DNA of 64,000 bases from Phytophthora quininea (lineage: Eukaryota; Oomycota; Peronosporomycetes; Peronosporales; Peronosporaceae), in NCBI GenBank assembly GCA_011947345.1, contig JAAVTG010000581.1, forward strand, positions 620,001 through 684,000. Reading direction: 5' to 3'. A program made the translations under genes and the position numbers. The notes beneath the pieces are model-generated. The model made no database searches. It saw only the letters and a list, made by a program, of their open reading frames with translations, and had not been told where the DNA came from. Below, piece by piece: positions 13,425 to 24,641 of this stretch (positions are counted from its first letter, which is position 1; each line of letters begins with the position of its first letter).

Positions 13425-14871
13425 CTACAAGAACTGCTCCAGAACCACCGCATCAGTGCGCTCCACATACTGGCGCACCAATCCCGGGACGTCATGTTGC
13501 ATCGCCCCAAATGGTTCCCACGAGTTCTCTTCGTCTTGCAGCCCACGCCACGCCACCAGCAGCTCCCACTCTTGCGTCGTCTCATTGAAACGGTGCTGGA
13601 GTATGCCACGCACGCCGAGCACGATGCCTTGGTTCCCGACGTGCTGGCGAATCTCCGCCGTCACATTAAGGTCGGAGTCGTGGTAGAATTTCAACCTCGA
13701 TCCATGGACGTCATACTCGTCCCCCGTGAGCAAGTGCTTCACCATAAAAGAGTGTGGTAGCGCTCTGACCACCTGAAAGGGACCCACCCACCGGACTAGC
13801 AGCTTGTTCCCACGCAAGCGCTTGTCGATGCGGGACCACAACACGTAGTCCCCGACCGCGAAGTTGCATGGTGCACCCTTCTGTTTCGCCATTTCTAGTA
13901 GGCGGTGGCGTTCCTTGCGGTCAGTGGCGTCTTGGTGTAGCTTCCGAAGGTGCACTCGTAGTTCCTCAAGAGCTGCTGCGAGCTCCTGACTTTCTGCGGG
14001 GAGTTCACGGGGAGCCGTCTGCCGGCTGCACCACCCGATCCAATGGAGACGCGAGTGGAAGCCCCGTAAACAGCTCGACGGGTGCGTGCCCACCCAAAGA
14101 ACGCACGGGAGTGTGGTTCATGTTTGCCTGAACCACAGGTAGAAGTGTCGTCCAGGCCCTCGTGTCCATCTGCAGCTCCAAAAGAATGACCCTCAGCACT
14201 TGTAGGAGGTCTCTATTCACCCGTTCCACGGTACCGTTAATCCACGGTGTGTATACGGGAACGAACTTGTGAATTGCTTTGAGACGGGTGGCTAACTCAC
14301 GCATCAGCTCGTTCTTGAAATGTGTGCCGTTGTCGGAAATCCACATCTCAGGAAGCCCGAACCGTTTGTGCCAGTCCAGAATTGCTGTGGATGCCACCAA
14401 GCCCGTCGGCGAGTCGCACGCTACCAGTTCAGTATAGTGGGTCAGCTCGTCCTTTAGTACCAGGACATATCGTGCGTCGCCATAGCTGTCGCCAAGGAAA
14501 AGGTAGTCCACATGCAGACACTCGTTCCTCATGGTAGCCATGTCGTGCTCTTGCCACTTCCTTATCAAAAGCTGACCGCCCTTGACGTGTTTGCACAACA
14601 GACACTTTCGGCTAAACGTTTGCACTTGCTGGCGGAGCTGCGGTATTTCGAAGCGCTGTCGAAGCAGTTCCGCTACCACACCCTCCCCACGATGTCCGTG
14701 AGGTCCGCAGTGAGCCACGACCAGTAGTCTTGAAAGGAAATCCACAGCATCACGAGGAACCCAGGGACGGTCGTTCACACGGAGAACACCATCGCGATCA
14801 GTAGTTCCGGTCGGTGCCGACGAGCGATGTTGCTGCTGCACGTGCTTAAGTTCACCGAGGCTCGGCCACAC
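13425..14871 (-). CDS. Retrotransposon integrase with chromodomain-like C-terminus
   Basis: The 3' part of pol. The N-terminal zinc-binding region has HCGPHGH and CLLCKH (HHCC type). The catalytic core shows HVDYLFLG (D), WISDNGTHFKNEL (D) and NGTVERVNRDLL (E), the D,D-35-E triad. Downstream, around 13860-13700, is a GPF/Y-like stretch (WVGPFQVV). The end (about 13640-13470) has chromodomain features (ILQHRF, ELLVAWRG, ENSWEP). Integrase inserts the cDNA; the chromodomain of chromoviruses is thought to steer integration to chromatin. One frame change lies near 14050, joining frames 14871-14005 and 14093-13425. Confidence 0.88.
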
Positions 14872-17041
14872 GAACTCGCCATCCTCCAGGGGCGAAGGAG
14901 AGAGAGCTCAACAGCTTGTCGAGTCGTCACACGCCGGACGGACACGAGTTGCTGGGAAGGCTGTGCCCAGCGCGAAACGAGGTCGGCCCACACGTTCGAC
15001 TCACCGCTCACGTGTTCAATCGAGTAGCGAAAACCCGAAAGTCTTAGAGCCCACCGCTGCAGCTTGCCTCGAATATGCTGACGAACTTCGCGGTGCGGCG
15101 CGAAGATGTGAATTAAATTTGCGTGATCACAAAAGATCCGAAAACCTGCTGGGCGCTCGAGAATGTAGGCGAGATTGGCACAGGCGGCGTCTATCGAGTA
15201 CGCTTCTTTTTCAGCCACACTCCAATTAAGCTCACTATGCGTGAAAGTGCCGCCTTGACATACCAGTAGTTGGTGGGCCTGTTCCACCACGTCCAGACTC
15301 GGGTCCCAGTCTAGCACCTGAGTGAGCACAATTGCCCAGCCAGTAGCGCTTGCGTCGCAGAACAAATTGATGGTGGCGGTCTCCAACGGGTAATGTAGCG
15401 GGAGGAGTGAGCAAGGGCAGCCGTTGCACTCTGGAACGCCTCGCGTTCCTTATCATCCCAATTCAAGTTGACCCCAGTCAACTGTTGACGACGGCGTCCA
15501 CGCATAGCCATCACTGCCTCCAACTTCGCCTGCAACGGGGCGAAAACCCGAGCAAAGTCAACCACAGTGTCGCGGACCCAATTGGCCGCGCACAGAAATT
15601 GTTGCAGTGCTGCTGCCGTAGGTGGCAACTCCATGTTCACGAGTGCCGCGAGTCGAGATGGATCATGTTTCACCTCTTGGCCAGTCACAATCTTGCCACA
15701 CCAACGCACGCTGCGGGCAAACAGACGGCACTTGAGAGCATTGAGCTTGAGTCCTCGTTCCCTTAGAATCCCGAAGAACTGCTCTAGTCTCCCAAGGTAC
15801 TCAGCTTTCGACCTGGCGAAGAGCAAGATATCATCGATCCAGATCAGTACCGCGTTGTACAGCATCTCCTGAAAACTCGCATGCATCTGAAGTTGAAAGT
15901 GCAGTGCAGAGTCGCACGCACCTTGGGGCACACGGGTTGGGGTGAAGACTCCGTCTTCTGTCACAAAGCTGAAAAGCTCTTGGCTGTCCTCGTGCAGGGG
16001 CAGTTGCCAGAACCCCTTAAAGAAATCGAACTGGCCAAAGCCCACGGCCCCTTCGACATTCGCCATTACAGCTGCGAGATTTGGTGTAGCCCCAGCAATA
16101 GGGACGGTCATCTTGTTCACAGCCCGATAGTCCACGGTGATCCGGAACTTATCAGTGCCAGGCTTGCGTACAGGCAAGGCTGGCGAAGCCCATCGGCTTT
16201 CATTGTTGCGTCGGACGAGACCATGCTGCTCCAGTTCTCGAACGTAGTCGCGCAGGAATTGACGCTGGTCCGGCGAGTAGCGTCTGGCACCCGCTCGATA
16301 TGGCCGTGCATTCTCTACCAATTCTACCCGCATTGGCTCTAGATTAGCCGGAGGATCAGACCCAACATTGACGCGCCAAATATCTTCGAAGCGCAACACA
16401 AGTGCACGAAGCTCGGCCGCCCATGCGTCATCGTTGGCCTCTTCGGCTACTTCGGCAAGCATCCGCTCCAGATTCTCACGTACAGCGTCTCGCTCATTGT
16501 CGAAGTCGATCTCAGGTTCAGCAGGCAAGGCACCATCGGCATCTTGCTCGGCCACAAGATTCCCCTCCGCCAGCTGCTCCATTTGTCGTCCGACGTCGAT
16601 GCCCAGTGACTGCATGGTGCGGTGTCCCAACAGGAACTCAGGTTCTTCAGCATCAAGCACCAAGCACTCCAACGCACGTAGCATGACAGGTCCCGCAGCG
16701 GTGCGGACTGACACGTCCAAAGATGCTGTCTCCACGCAGATCATTTCCACCCCGCCAACGGTTGACACAGCGAGAGGAGGATCCAGTTGACGTAGCACCA
16801 CTTCAACGTCTAAGTCACGGACCTGCTGCAGGATGCGCCGAGGCACCACGTTATGGTCCGACCCAGTGTCGAGACAGAGTGGTACTTCGATCACGTCACC
16901 GATAACAGCGTGCAGGTTGAAATCGGCACCATCGTTAAGGTGCTTCAACCTGTCCCCACGACGTTGCTGGCGCTCGCGAGCGAACTTCTGACGCGCTTCC
17001 TCTTTTGCGCTTCTGTAGCAGTTGTACAGTCCTTTAGCCAA
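14775..17041 (-). CDS. Retrotransposon protease, reverse transcriptase and RNase H
   Basis: Pol, 5' two-thirds. The protease active site is LCLDTGSDHNVVP about 50 residues in. RT has VDYRAVNKMT, FGQFDFFKGFWQLPL, VPQGACDSALHF and the catalytic box WIDDILLF (IDD where YxDD or FxDD is usual). RNase H follows with NLFCDASATGW, VAEKEAY and the tail SGESNVWADLVSRW. The frame changes once near 15400, between RT and RNase H. The 5' end overlaps the gag frame by about 97 nt (16945-17041), an arrangement that would require ribosomal frameshifting if genuine. Confidence 0.88.
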
Positions 17042-17934
17042 TGCTGGCCATGGCAGAACAAGCAGCCATTCCTAGGCGGTTCGTGCGTTCGAGCGTTGTC
17101 GCCGCGACTGTCTCCGTTCTGCTGTTGGGCCCGGGCAGCTCCGCCACGGTCACCACTGCGCTGTGGGCGGGCAGGACCTTCAGCTCGGGAGACCCCACCT
17201 ACACGCGCCGGCGTGCGGCTTCTCCCAGCGTCTCGTTGCTCCACGGTGGAGCCTGGTCGTGAACCCCTCATCTCTGAATGAAGAAGGTGCGCCTGATGCT
17301 GGCGCTTTGCCCTGTCCACGATGAGCTCGTACAGCGCGATACCGTCGGTCTTGACCGGGCGATGAGTGACTTGGACCAGTCGCTCTACCTCGCGACGCAG
17401 CACCTCGGGCTGCAGTCGACGCACCAGGAACCGGTACCTCATCTTCGCGAGGTCGGGTCTGCCGTCCCCTGCCGACCCAAAACCCCAACCAGGCCTTGCT
17501 CTTCGACGATCCTGTCGAAGTCGATGAAGTACTGTGCGACTCGGGCCTCAATGTCGGCTTGTTGCATGTTCATCCGCAGCCGCTCAAACAGCCTCTCCAA
17601 GTCGGGCACGTAGTCATTCACCATGTTCCCAGCCTTGGCCTGGATGGCCCTGATCAGGTCTTCATCCGTCACCTCTATCACGGCCTTCTTCAGTATGTAG
17701 AACGCCAGGTGATCCAACACCCGGGGCTCCATGGACGCCTTGATGCTGACGGCGACCGCATACGCGGCTTCGCCTGTCGCCGAACAGCGCTCTTGGATCT
17801 TCTCCTTAGCGGCGTCTCTGCCTTTGGTACTCCACGAGGGCCGGCTGGCTCCACTCGGTCAGTCTCGGTGCGCGGATGTACTCGTAAGTAGGTTGAGCCA
17901 AGGGCATCTCTACGTCTCTGTCGCCTTGAGCCAT
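16945..17934 (-). CDS. Retrotransposon Gag with zinc knuckle
   Basis: Starts at ATG 17934 (MAQGDRDVEM), 33 nt inside the right LTR. The middle is helical (around 17732-17440; VMDHLAFYI-type Gag core, read as VLDHLAFYIL). The C-terminal part is basic and Arg/Gly-rich, then a knuckle CLFCHGQHWLKDC (CX2CX3HX4C, one residue shorter than the usual CX2CX4HX4C). Frame changes occur near 17800 and 17450; the latter is fixed by one extra C in a CCC run. Gag forms the particle and binds RNA. Confidence 0.75.
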
Positions 17935-17966
17935 CTTGGACTTGTTGTCGTTTGCAAAGAATTCTT

Positions 17967-18304
17967 TGTGCTAACTCGATCGAAAGAAAGCAAAATGCGA
18001 AGTGAATTAGTTGGTTAACCGAAAACTAACCTGCTCTCGCCGCCCAGGGACGCCGCCCTTGGCACCAACGCCGCGTCACGCAATTCACCATGCGCCATCT
18101 TGCCTGCAGCTCCCCAGACTGCAACCGCACGCTGCAACATCATTGCAGCGGGCTGCCTTCGTGCTGGCCTGCGTCCGTCGAGCTCCCCATCACGCGCGCT
18201 GCCTGCCACTCCTCGCGTCCGCGCCACCATCGCCACGCGGCGCCTTACACATCCTAACGCACAGGTGCTGCACCACGCAGCAGCGCCTTCAACCACGCAC
18301 CACA
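17967..18304 (-). repeat. Right LTR (5' LTR of the minus-strand element)
   Basis: 338 bp, TGTGCTAACTCG to ACGCACCACA on the plus strand, paired with 12839-13176. It should contain the element promoter, reading leftwards, but I see no clear TATA box. Confidence 0.9.
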
Positions 18305-18309
18305 GGTAC
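18305..18309. repeat. Target-site duplication GGTAC, right copy
   Basis: Matches 12834-12838 and abuts the right LTR. Confidence 0.85.
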
Positions 18310-18892
18310 TCGAGCTTGTTTGGCATGCAACCCGATGCTATCGCGGCGCGCTGGGCCGTGGAATAGATCACGTCGCTGTCCTTGGCAACAACGTGATAGT
18401 TGGGATGGCCTTTTAAAGTAGTTCACTGCCCTAGTCACAGCGATCTTGGCTTGATCACATTCACAGGCTCAGGTAGCCCTTGCGATTTTGTTGGGGGCTG
18501 TGGTAGCATGGCGACGAATAGCAGAGCCAGAAAAGAAATAGGTGGAGTGGACTGTGGGAATCTGACAACAATAAGGTTTTGGTGGAAAGCGCGTCAAAAC
18601 ATGAGCTTAGCATCTTGTTAAGATCGGAGCCGGACCAAAAAGATGTCAACGTTAGCATCCTATCAGACTTGCTTGCCCAGATAGAAATGACACGGGAAGA
18701 AACTCAATCTCAATACCATCACCGAGTACTTCGCTCCCAAAAATAGGTCGCTGTCCTCAGACCTGCCTCTCTCAAGACCCACACCGCTTTCGCGACTGAA
18801 GTCGTCGTGTACTCAACAACTCATGGAACCAACAGCCTTAAAAACATATTTTAATACAAAAAAATGGGCGAAAAGGTTTTTAACGCAGCAGC
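18310..18892. other. Interval between retrotransposon and ANKRD13-type gene
   Basis: Contains the 3' flank of the minus-strand gene that stops at 18893. An A/T-rich stretch at about 18838-18866 (including AATACAAAAAAATG) may hold its 3'-end processing signals. No gene is recognised in the remainder. Confidence 0.4.
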
Positions 18893-21051
18893 TTAAGCAG
18901 CGGTGACGCGCTGCAGCATTTCTTGGTGTGTGCGCGGCGATAACATGTCCTCGGTTTTCATCGTGTAGGTGCTTGGAACGACAAACAAGTTGTGGTCCGG
19001 AGTTTGCAGTTCCATTCGATCGAAACGGAAAGTTGCAGAGATCGAAGGCACCAATGGGAAGCAAAACTGAACGGGGAACCCCTCCGTCGGAGCCTAGCAG
19101 CAAGTACACGTTAGTTCAATACCCATTTTCAAGATGCAACACTAGGTAGTCGTACCGCAGAGAAGAATTTCAGCACGCTCTCAAATGCACTCGTCGTCTT
19201 GGACAGCACTTCAATCACCGGGAGAAACTCCGACACCTGCATCAAGGCAAAATCAGTCCACCAGTGTCAGTCGACTGATTTTGTTTTCATTCTCGAGTAC
19301 TCACGCTGAGGGGGAACTGGTCGCTCATATAAACCGTCGCAGGGAACGATTTCGTGAGTTTGCGGCAAGAAGGCTGTGCGTGCACCATGATGCGACGACG
19401 TGGTCGTAAGTCTCGCAGCGATGGCGGCAAACTTTCGATCGAGACGCCAAACCAGGTTTCAAACGTCATCTCCTCCTCTCTCGCTTTCGATTGTGCTTCC
19501 CAGTCTTCGGTATCAGCGGCATCCTTGTCATCTTCAGCCGCCGGACGGATAGCAAACCGCAGCTTCTTGGCTCTAGCAATAGAGTACGAGTTGTCCCACG
19601 TGAAGACAACTGTGCCGGCACTTGGCGCCTCAAATTCCCCGCGCTGTTCCTTTTCATGTGCTTTAGTGCGCTGTAAAGGGACGATATCATCCCATTCCTC
19701 GCCGTTGTTCTCCTCAAGAAAACGTACACCAAAGCTGATGTCATATTTCTCAGTGGAAAATGTCCACGTCAGCGCTTCACCTTTCACCAGTTCGATGGAC
19801 ACGGTATGGCGTGCACCTGGGCCAACTACCAGCTCTGTGGAATGATCGACCATTGCGGTTGCATCTCTCAGCAACTCGAGCGCGTCTCGGGTGGACGACT
19901 ACAATAGTCTATCAGCATATGAAGAAAAAAACAATCTTAAGATGGCAGTAAACGTACATCGTGCGTAGCGGAAGCAGGAGCCTGGTGCTTGGGATTCTGA
20001 GGGCGACGGTACCGAAGAGAGGCTTCAACACCGCTCATATCAAAAACTCGGGCATCTTTCCAGCAACCAATGCTCTGGCGCTGCTGAGCTGATGAAAACC
20101 AAGCGTGCTTTTCCTCGAACATAGCTTGGGTTGCATCGAAATCGGTTGTGACGATCGAAGTGGTCATCAAAAAGTGAACTATTTGATCCAGATCTGCGTC
20201 TGTCAGCTTCGCATTCATTGCCAACAGATCGGTGCACGTTTGCTCTTCATTGTCCAAGCAGAGAAACTTTCTCTGTGGCCCCAGCAGTAGGAACGAGAGA
20301 TTTCCTCGCAGCCACGACCCGTGGCTAAACCCCACCAAGGAGATGTCAAAGCGAATATCTTGGCCTGCTTTCCAAATCCTTACGGTATCCGACGGAAGCC
20401 AACGAGAGAGACCTGGGAACCACGTGGACACATCGACGTGCATCTCGCAGTAAAAGTCGGGAACATGAGCCAATCGAAGACAGATGTCGTCGATTTTCTT
20501 TGAAGTAGTGCGGGCGATTGCTCTTTCTCTGCGGAAGGACATCAGTAAGTTCATGAAGATCACTACCACCTCGTAGCAAAGGACGTTACTGTTAACACTC
20601 ACCTCGTCGAACTAGAAGACGCAGAAGCTCTTCATTTTCCGCTGCCACGGCCTGGTGAATGGCTTTCCAGCCTTCCAGGTCCCGCGAGCGCACACGAGCT
20701 CCAGCATCCTGGAAGAAATGATGTGGTTTAGTCTCACCCATCATCAGTCTGGGTTATCGTCCTTACCAATAAGGCCTTCACGATCGAGGTAGAGTTTCGA
20801 TGAGCGAACTTGAGGGCCAGGTGCAGGGCACGGTTACCACGCGAGTCTCGTGTCTCCAGCACATCCTGTCCTCCGACCTTGAGAACGTCACGAATCTGCT
20901 GAAGGTTTCCATTCTTCAGCCAAGGCACACATGTAAGTATCGGCTTCTCCTTCACGCTGTTGCGCATCAAGCATGGGCCACTTACCCAGAGCGCGATGTG
21001 GAGTGGAGTGGGCATCGAAGCAGGAGAGACCGAGCTGTTCGTGTCCGCCAT
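18893..21051 (-). CDS. ANKRD13-type ankyrin-repeat protein with an added GOLD-like domain
   Basis: Seven exons give one consistent frame of 587 residues: 21051-20986, 20913-20767, 20708-20603, 20526-19958, 19898-19305, 19236-19156, 19093-18893. All introns are GT-AG with donors such as GTAAGT, GTGAGT, GTACGT. Ankyrin repeats occupy about residues 1-105 (PTPLHIALW, GNRALHLALKFAH, GWKAIHQAVAAEN). Then comes the GPCR-chaperone/ANKRD13 region (DFYCEMHVDVSTW, PSDTVRIWKAGQD, WLRGNLSFLL), interrupted by a GOLD-like beta-sandwich (ALTWTFSTEKYDISFGV, VVFTWDNSYS). The ANKRD13 tail resumes with TFETWFGV, FPLS, EFLPVIEVL and GFPVQFCFPL. Animal ANKRD13 proteins act at the plasma membrane and endosomes in receptor internalisation. 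I see no ubiquitin-interacting motifs here, so membrane recruitment may rely on the GOLD-like part (inference). Confidence 0.85.
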
Positions 21052-21064
21052 GGTCGGCGCAAAA

Positions 21065-24000
21065 TCAGCAATAAAACCTGCAACGTTCGGGTCTTTCTGG
21101 GAAAGGCCATCCTGTCACATCGAAATCGCTAGCTTCGACCTTTTTGGTGGCTTCGGAGGGCTTCTTGCCTCTTAGTTGCTGAGTGTTGCTCCATGTCAGC
21201 TTCATCTCGTACGGGCTAATACGGCGGTCCGATGCAGAACGCTCTAGTCTCTGGCTCACCTCGTCAATCCGTCTGGACTCGTTTCGTATTTCAGCATCGT
21301 GAATATCGTTTAGAGTTTTCTGCCGTAGCAGTGACCGCCGGCCTTTGCGCATGACGTGGATAACGTCGTAGACCGATGATGAGTCGGAATTTGGTGCTAC
21401 GCACGGTGGCTTTGTTAGAGAACTACTGACAGGTAACGACGCCGATGGTGCGAGTCTCCTCGTCACGTGCTTTTCTTCGTCTTTTCGTCGACGCTGCAAT
21501 ACATGAAACTTTTGCTGGCATAAGCGCAAGACAAGGCCGAGGTCCTGGGTACGAATATCGCTCTGGAGCTATCCACTCATCAGCACGTAAGTGTTTCGTT
21601 TGGCAAATAATACGATATGATCGAGCACGATGTACCTCTTCAAAGTCCTTAAATCCGTGCTGGGCGAACGAGTCTTCAACTCCGGGGTAGACCGTTGCGC
21701 AAATTCTAAGCCGTCAGCACAATACCAAAACAATTTTTAATCACAGACTACTTACTTAGTTGCAGCAGTTGCTGAAGCTCTCGTGTAACGAAATGCTCCG
21801 TGGTCAAGATCTCTTCCGACACACCAACAAGTCGCTGCACTTTGTTACGGGACTCCTCCGTTTCTGTCGTCAACGCGAAGGGCTCTTCCAATCCATTTTG
21901 GCCGATGAACTCTAGCTGGTATGCGCGATTCGAAGCTGTAATGTTAATATATTCGGTGAACGCTTCAATGGAGTGCACCAAATGCCTCGACGATAGCTCC
22001 TAGCACACACAAGCACATTAGCTGCTGCATGGGTGAAACAATTCGCGGGGAACTTACCTCCAGAAGCAAGCTGTATGTCTTAATCACATCCTTCTTCCTC
22101 TCCACGAGTGCTTTGGTCTCATTACCAAGCAGCATCTCCTTCATCCGGCGCTTGTCCGGCACATACTGCAACGCCTCACCAATCTCCAGATAGCGCTGGG
22201 CATCAAAATCCAAGAGTAAGAACACGGTCAGTCATGACAACTCAACACCAACCAACCTTAATTGTCGAATGCCATAGGCAAAGATTTTGTATCGGAGCGT
22301 CGAGACAGGAGCGCCAAGCACAAAATTGATCGTTTAGTATATCCAGCGTTTCATGAGGGTTGGCACTAGATGATGCGACAGTCTTTCGTGAACGCAGTGT
22401 GGAAACAACTGCGCACTGCGGCAACCAAATCATAAGCGTAAGCCCTGTCATCCGGTCGCGAAAAAAAAAACTGCTCTTACCTCGATGAAAACGACGTCGG
22501 CATTTTTACGTGCTTCAGGTCTTCTGGAAACGAGCACCCTTTTGCTTGTTCACCTGACGTCTGACCAGTCTTCCATAGACCCCTTGGATACTTCACGACG
22601 CAGAACCGACCACCAGCAGGATCCGTAGGCATTAGCGTGTTCAGTGCATCCGAATGCGCCAAGCTCACTAACAGTTCTCTGGCATCTGTACAAGGGGCCT
22701 CCTCTTGCGACAAATCATGTCGTCCACGGGCCACGTAAATTAAAAGCAGCTCGTGAATATCACGATTAGTCAGCGGTTGCATACAAATGGGTGCTGACCC
22801 GCTCTTGAGATCACTACTGACTGGGACGAATAATGTTGAAAGGCATCCTTCGCCGAAGAGATCAGTTGGATATCTGTCCGCAGGCAAAGCTCAAACATGT
22901 TAGTATCAAGTCTTGCGTTTGAATAAACGCTTTCTCGTACGCTTTCTTCAGGATTTCGACATCATGCGGTGGAAACAGAGGTAGGAAGGTTTTGGCATAA
23001 TAAATTGTCTGCACCAGCTGGAGCACCGATGCACGCGCGAACACCTTGTAGCCTTGATCACTTTGGCGGGTTATATCGCTCGCTTCACAGCTGCTGCGAT
23101 CGCGGGAAATTTGGCACAGAGCGAAGATCGTATCACACGAATACGTTCCCTTTTCATCTCGGCCTCGCTCCAGTATCGAACTCATTTTGCGTAGCGAGCG
23201 TCGGGCAGAGGCCAGCGCTTCGCACGATACCGATGTGTCTTCCATCGCAGCACTAGTGGCATAATTCTGCATCACTGCCGCAAAATTCTGCTCATACTCG
23301 GACGTGTTGAAATAAATGTTTGAATCTGCAGCCCATATACTGCATTCGTCAGTCCTCAAGCACGGAAAATTTGGCGAATGGAGCATCCAACGGATATACG
23401 ACGAACTCAGCGGGACATCACAGGATGTACAAGGGAATTGCAATGTGCTCTCCCTAACTGTCGAAATACCGAGCACTGTCCGCCGCTTGTTGAGTAAAAA
23501 GGCAAGCTGGGAGATTGACGGTGGTGTATCCGTCGAGTCGAGGATGATAGTGCCAAAGTAGGTGCTGGCACTGATCGACGCGACTTTGAATTGCTTGACA
23601 TCTGTACTATGAGTTCGCTCCATAGGTCCGATGCTGAATCCCCAAAGCGAAGTGAAGGTGGAGACTTGGCTTTTTCTGGCGCACGTCGCACTGGTACATT
23701 CCTTGATAAGGAGATCACGGATCGTATTTCCAACGATTGGCTATTTTCCAGTGCAGGTCCATGGTCCTCGAGAACTCTCTGCAATGCACTTTTCACGGAC
23801 AGTTTGCTAGCTTCCTCGATCGTGTTGCTGTTGGTGCTTGTTGGATCCGTAAGCAGGGAAGCTTGGATATTGCTTCGACCTTCCAGCTGCAGTCGAGAGA
23901 GAAAGAGCCGCCATTCCGAGTGCCGCACCAGCTTGTCCACCTGCCAGTCAAAATCAAATTACCCTTTAGTCAGCACCTACCCAATGCGACTCCCCGAGTC

Positions 24001-24580
24001 CCATACCAACATTTACCCTACTTTCAGACTCCCCGACAGTGTCCGTTGCAATGCACTCCATCCGATCCACTGCCTTCTTCATCTCGCCGACGCATTCGAA
24101 AAACAGTGTCTTGCCCAATGCACACAGTCAGCTAGCTATACATCTCGAATGGTCCACAAAGTCTAGTCTTACCTGCAACCGGGACGTGGCTCTTGTGTGG
24201 GTCTCCGTCACATACTGCCGAAATTTGTCGTCGTCGACTGAGGCTTCTTGGATGACTACTTCGCACTCGCGGGCGATGACGACACCGAGTCGTTCCGAGT
24301 GTGTCCGCTTCGTCCCGCAAGCTCTTCTGAGTTCGACACGCTTGCGTCGCAGCTTCTGCAATTTCCCCGTCCAAATCTGTTGTCGAAGAGTGTTCTCCGT
24401 GTTTTGATCGGCCGCTGCCAGAGTCGCCAGTAGAGCGTCGGTGGGAGACGAGAACTCTCGCAGACCGCCATGTAGTAGTGGTGACTGCTTTGGGGCCTTG
24501 TTTGGGGCATGTCCCGGCAGCGAGCGGATCGCTAGACGATTGCGCAGGGCATCGAAGAGAGCGCCACTCGACGGCTCCAT
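21065..24580 (-). CDS. Unrecognised multi-exon helical protein
   Basis: Starts at ATG 24580 (MEPSSGALFDAL). The first exon ends at 24173 with donor GTAAGA. Further introns are visible near 22060-21996 (GTAAGT...GCTAG), 21756-21708 (GTAAGT...CTTAG) and 21636-21570 (GTACAT...ATAG). The last exon stops at 21065, only 13 nt before the ATG of the ANKRD13-type gene. One frame break near 23640 is repaired by an extra base in a C4 run; another near 22870 is unresolved. The predicted protein is about 900-1,000 residues, rich in charged helical stretches (LRRKRVELRRACG, KALVERKKDVIKTY) with no transmembrane segment or motif that I recognise. The very short gap to the next gene suggests close packing, not an operon. 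No function is proposed. Confidence 0.65.
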
Positions 24581-24641
24581 ATATCGATCGGATGGCGACT
24601 CTACACTGGCATGTGGCTACTATACTTTCGATTGCTGTTTA

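Larger units (their letters stand above)
12839..18304 (-). mobile_element. Full-length Ty3/Gypsy chromodomain LTR retrotransposon (chromovirus type)
   Basis: A 5,466-bp element read on the minus strand. It is bounded by two 338-bp LTRs (TG...CA ends) and 5-bp GGTAC duplications. The internal order is gag with a zinc knuckle, aspartic protease, reverse transcriptase, RNase H, integrase and a C-terminal chromodomain-like segment. Comparing the LTRs by eye I find one difference (GTCC versus GCCC about 75 nt in), so insertion was recent. Gag and pol are broken into several frames by small indels, several in homopolymer runs. I could not find a clear tRNA primer-binding site next to the 5' (right) LTR: the sequence there reads AAGAATTC, not TGG. 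Confidence 0.9.

Noticed and set aside
20999..21110. Fusion of the unrecognised gene with the ANKRD13-type gene
   Set aside because: The stop at 21065 is followed 13 nt later by an ATG where ANKRD13 proteins normally start, and the frame offset is not fixed by one base.
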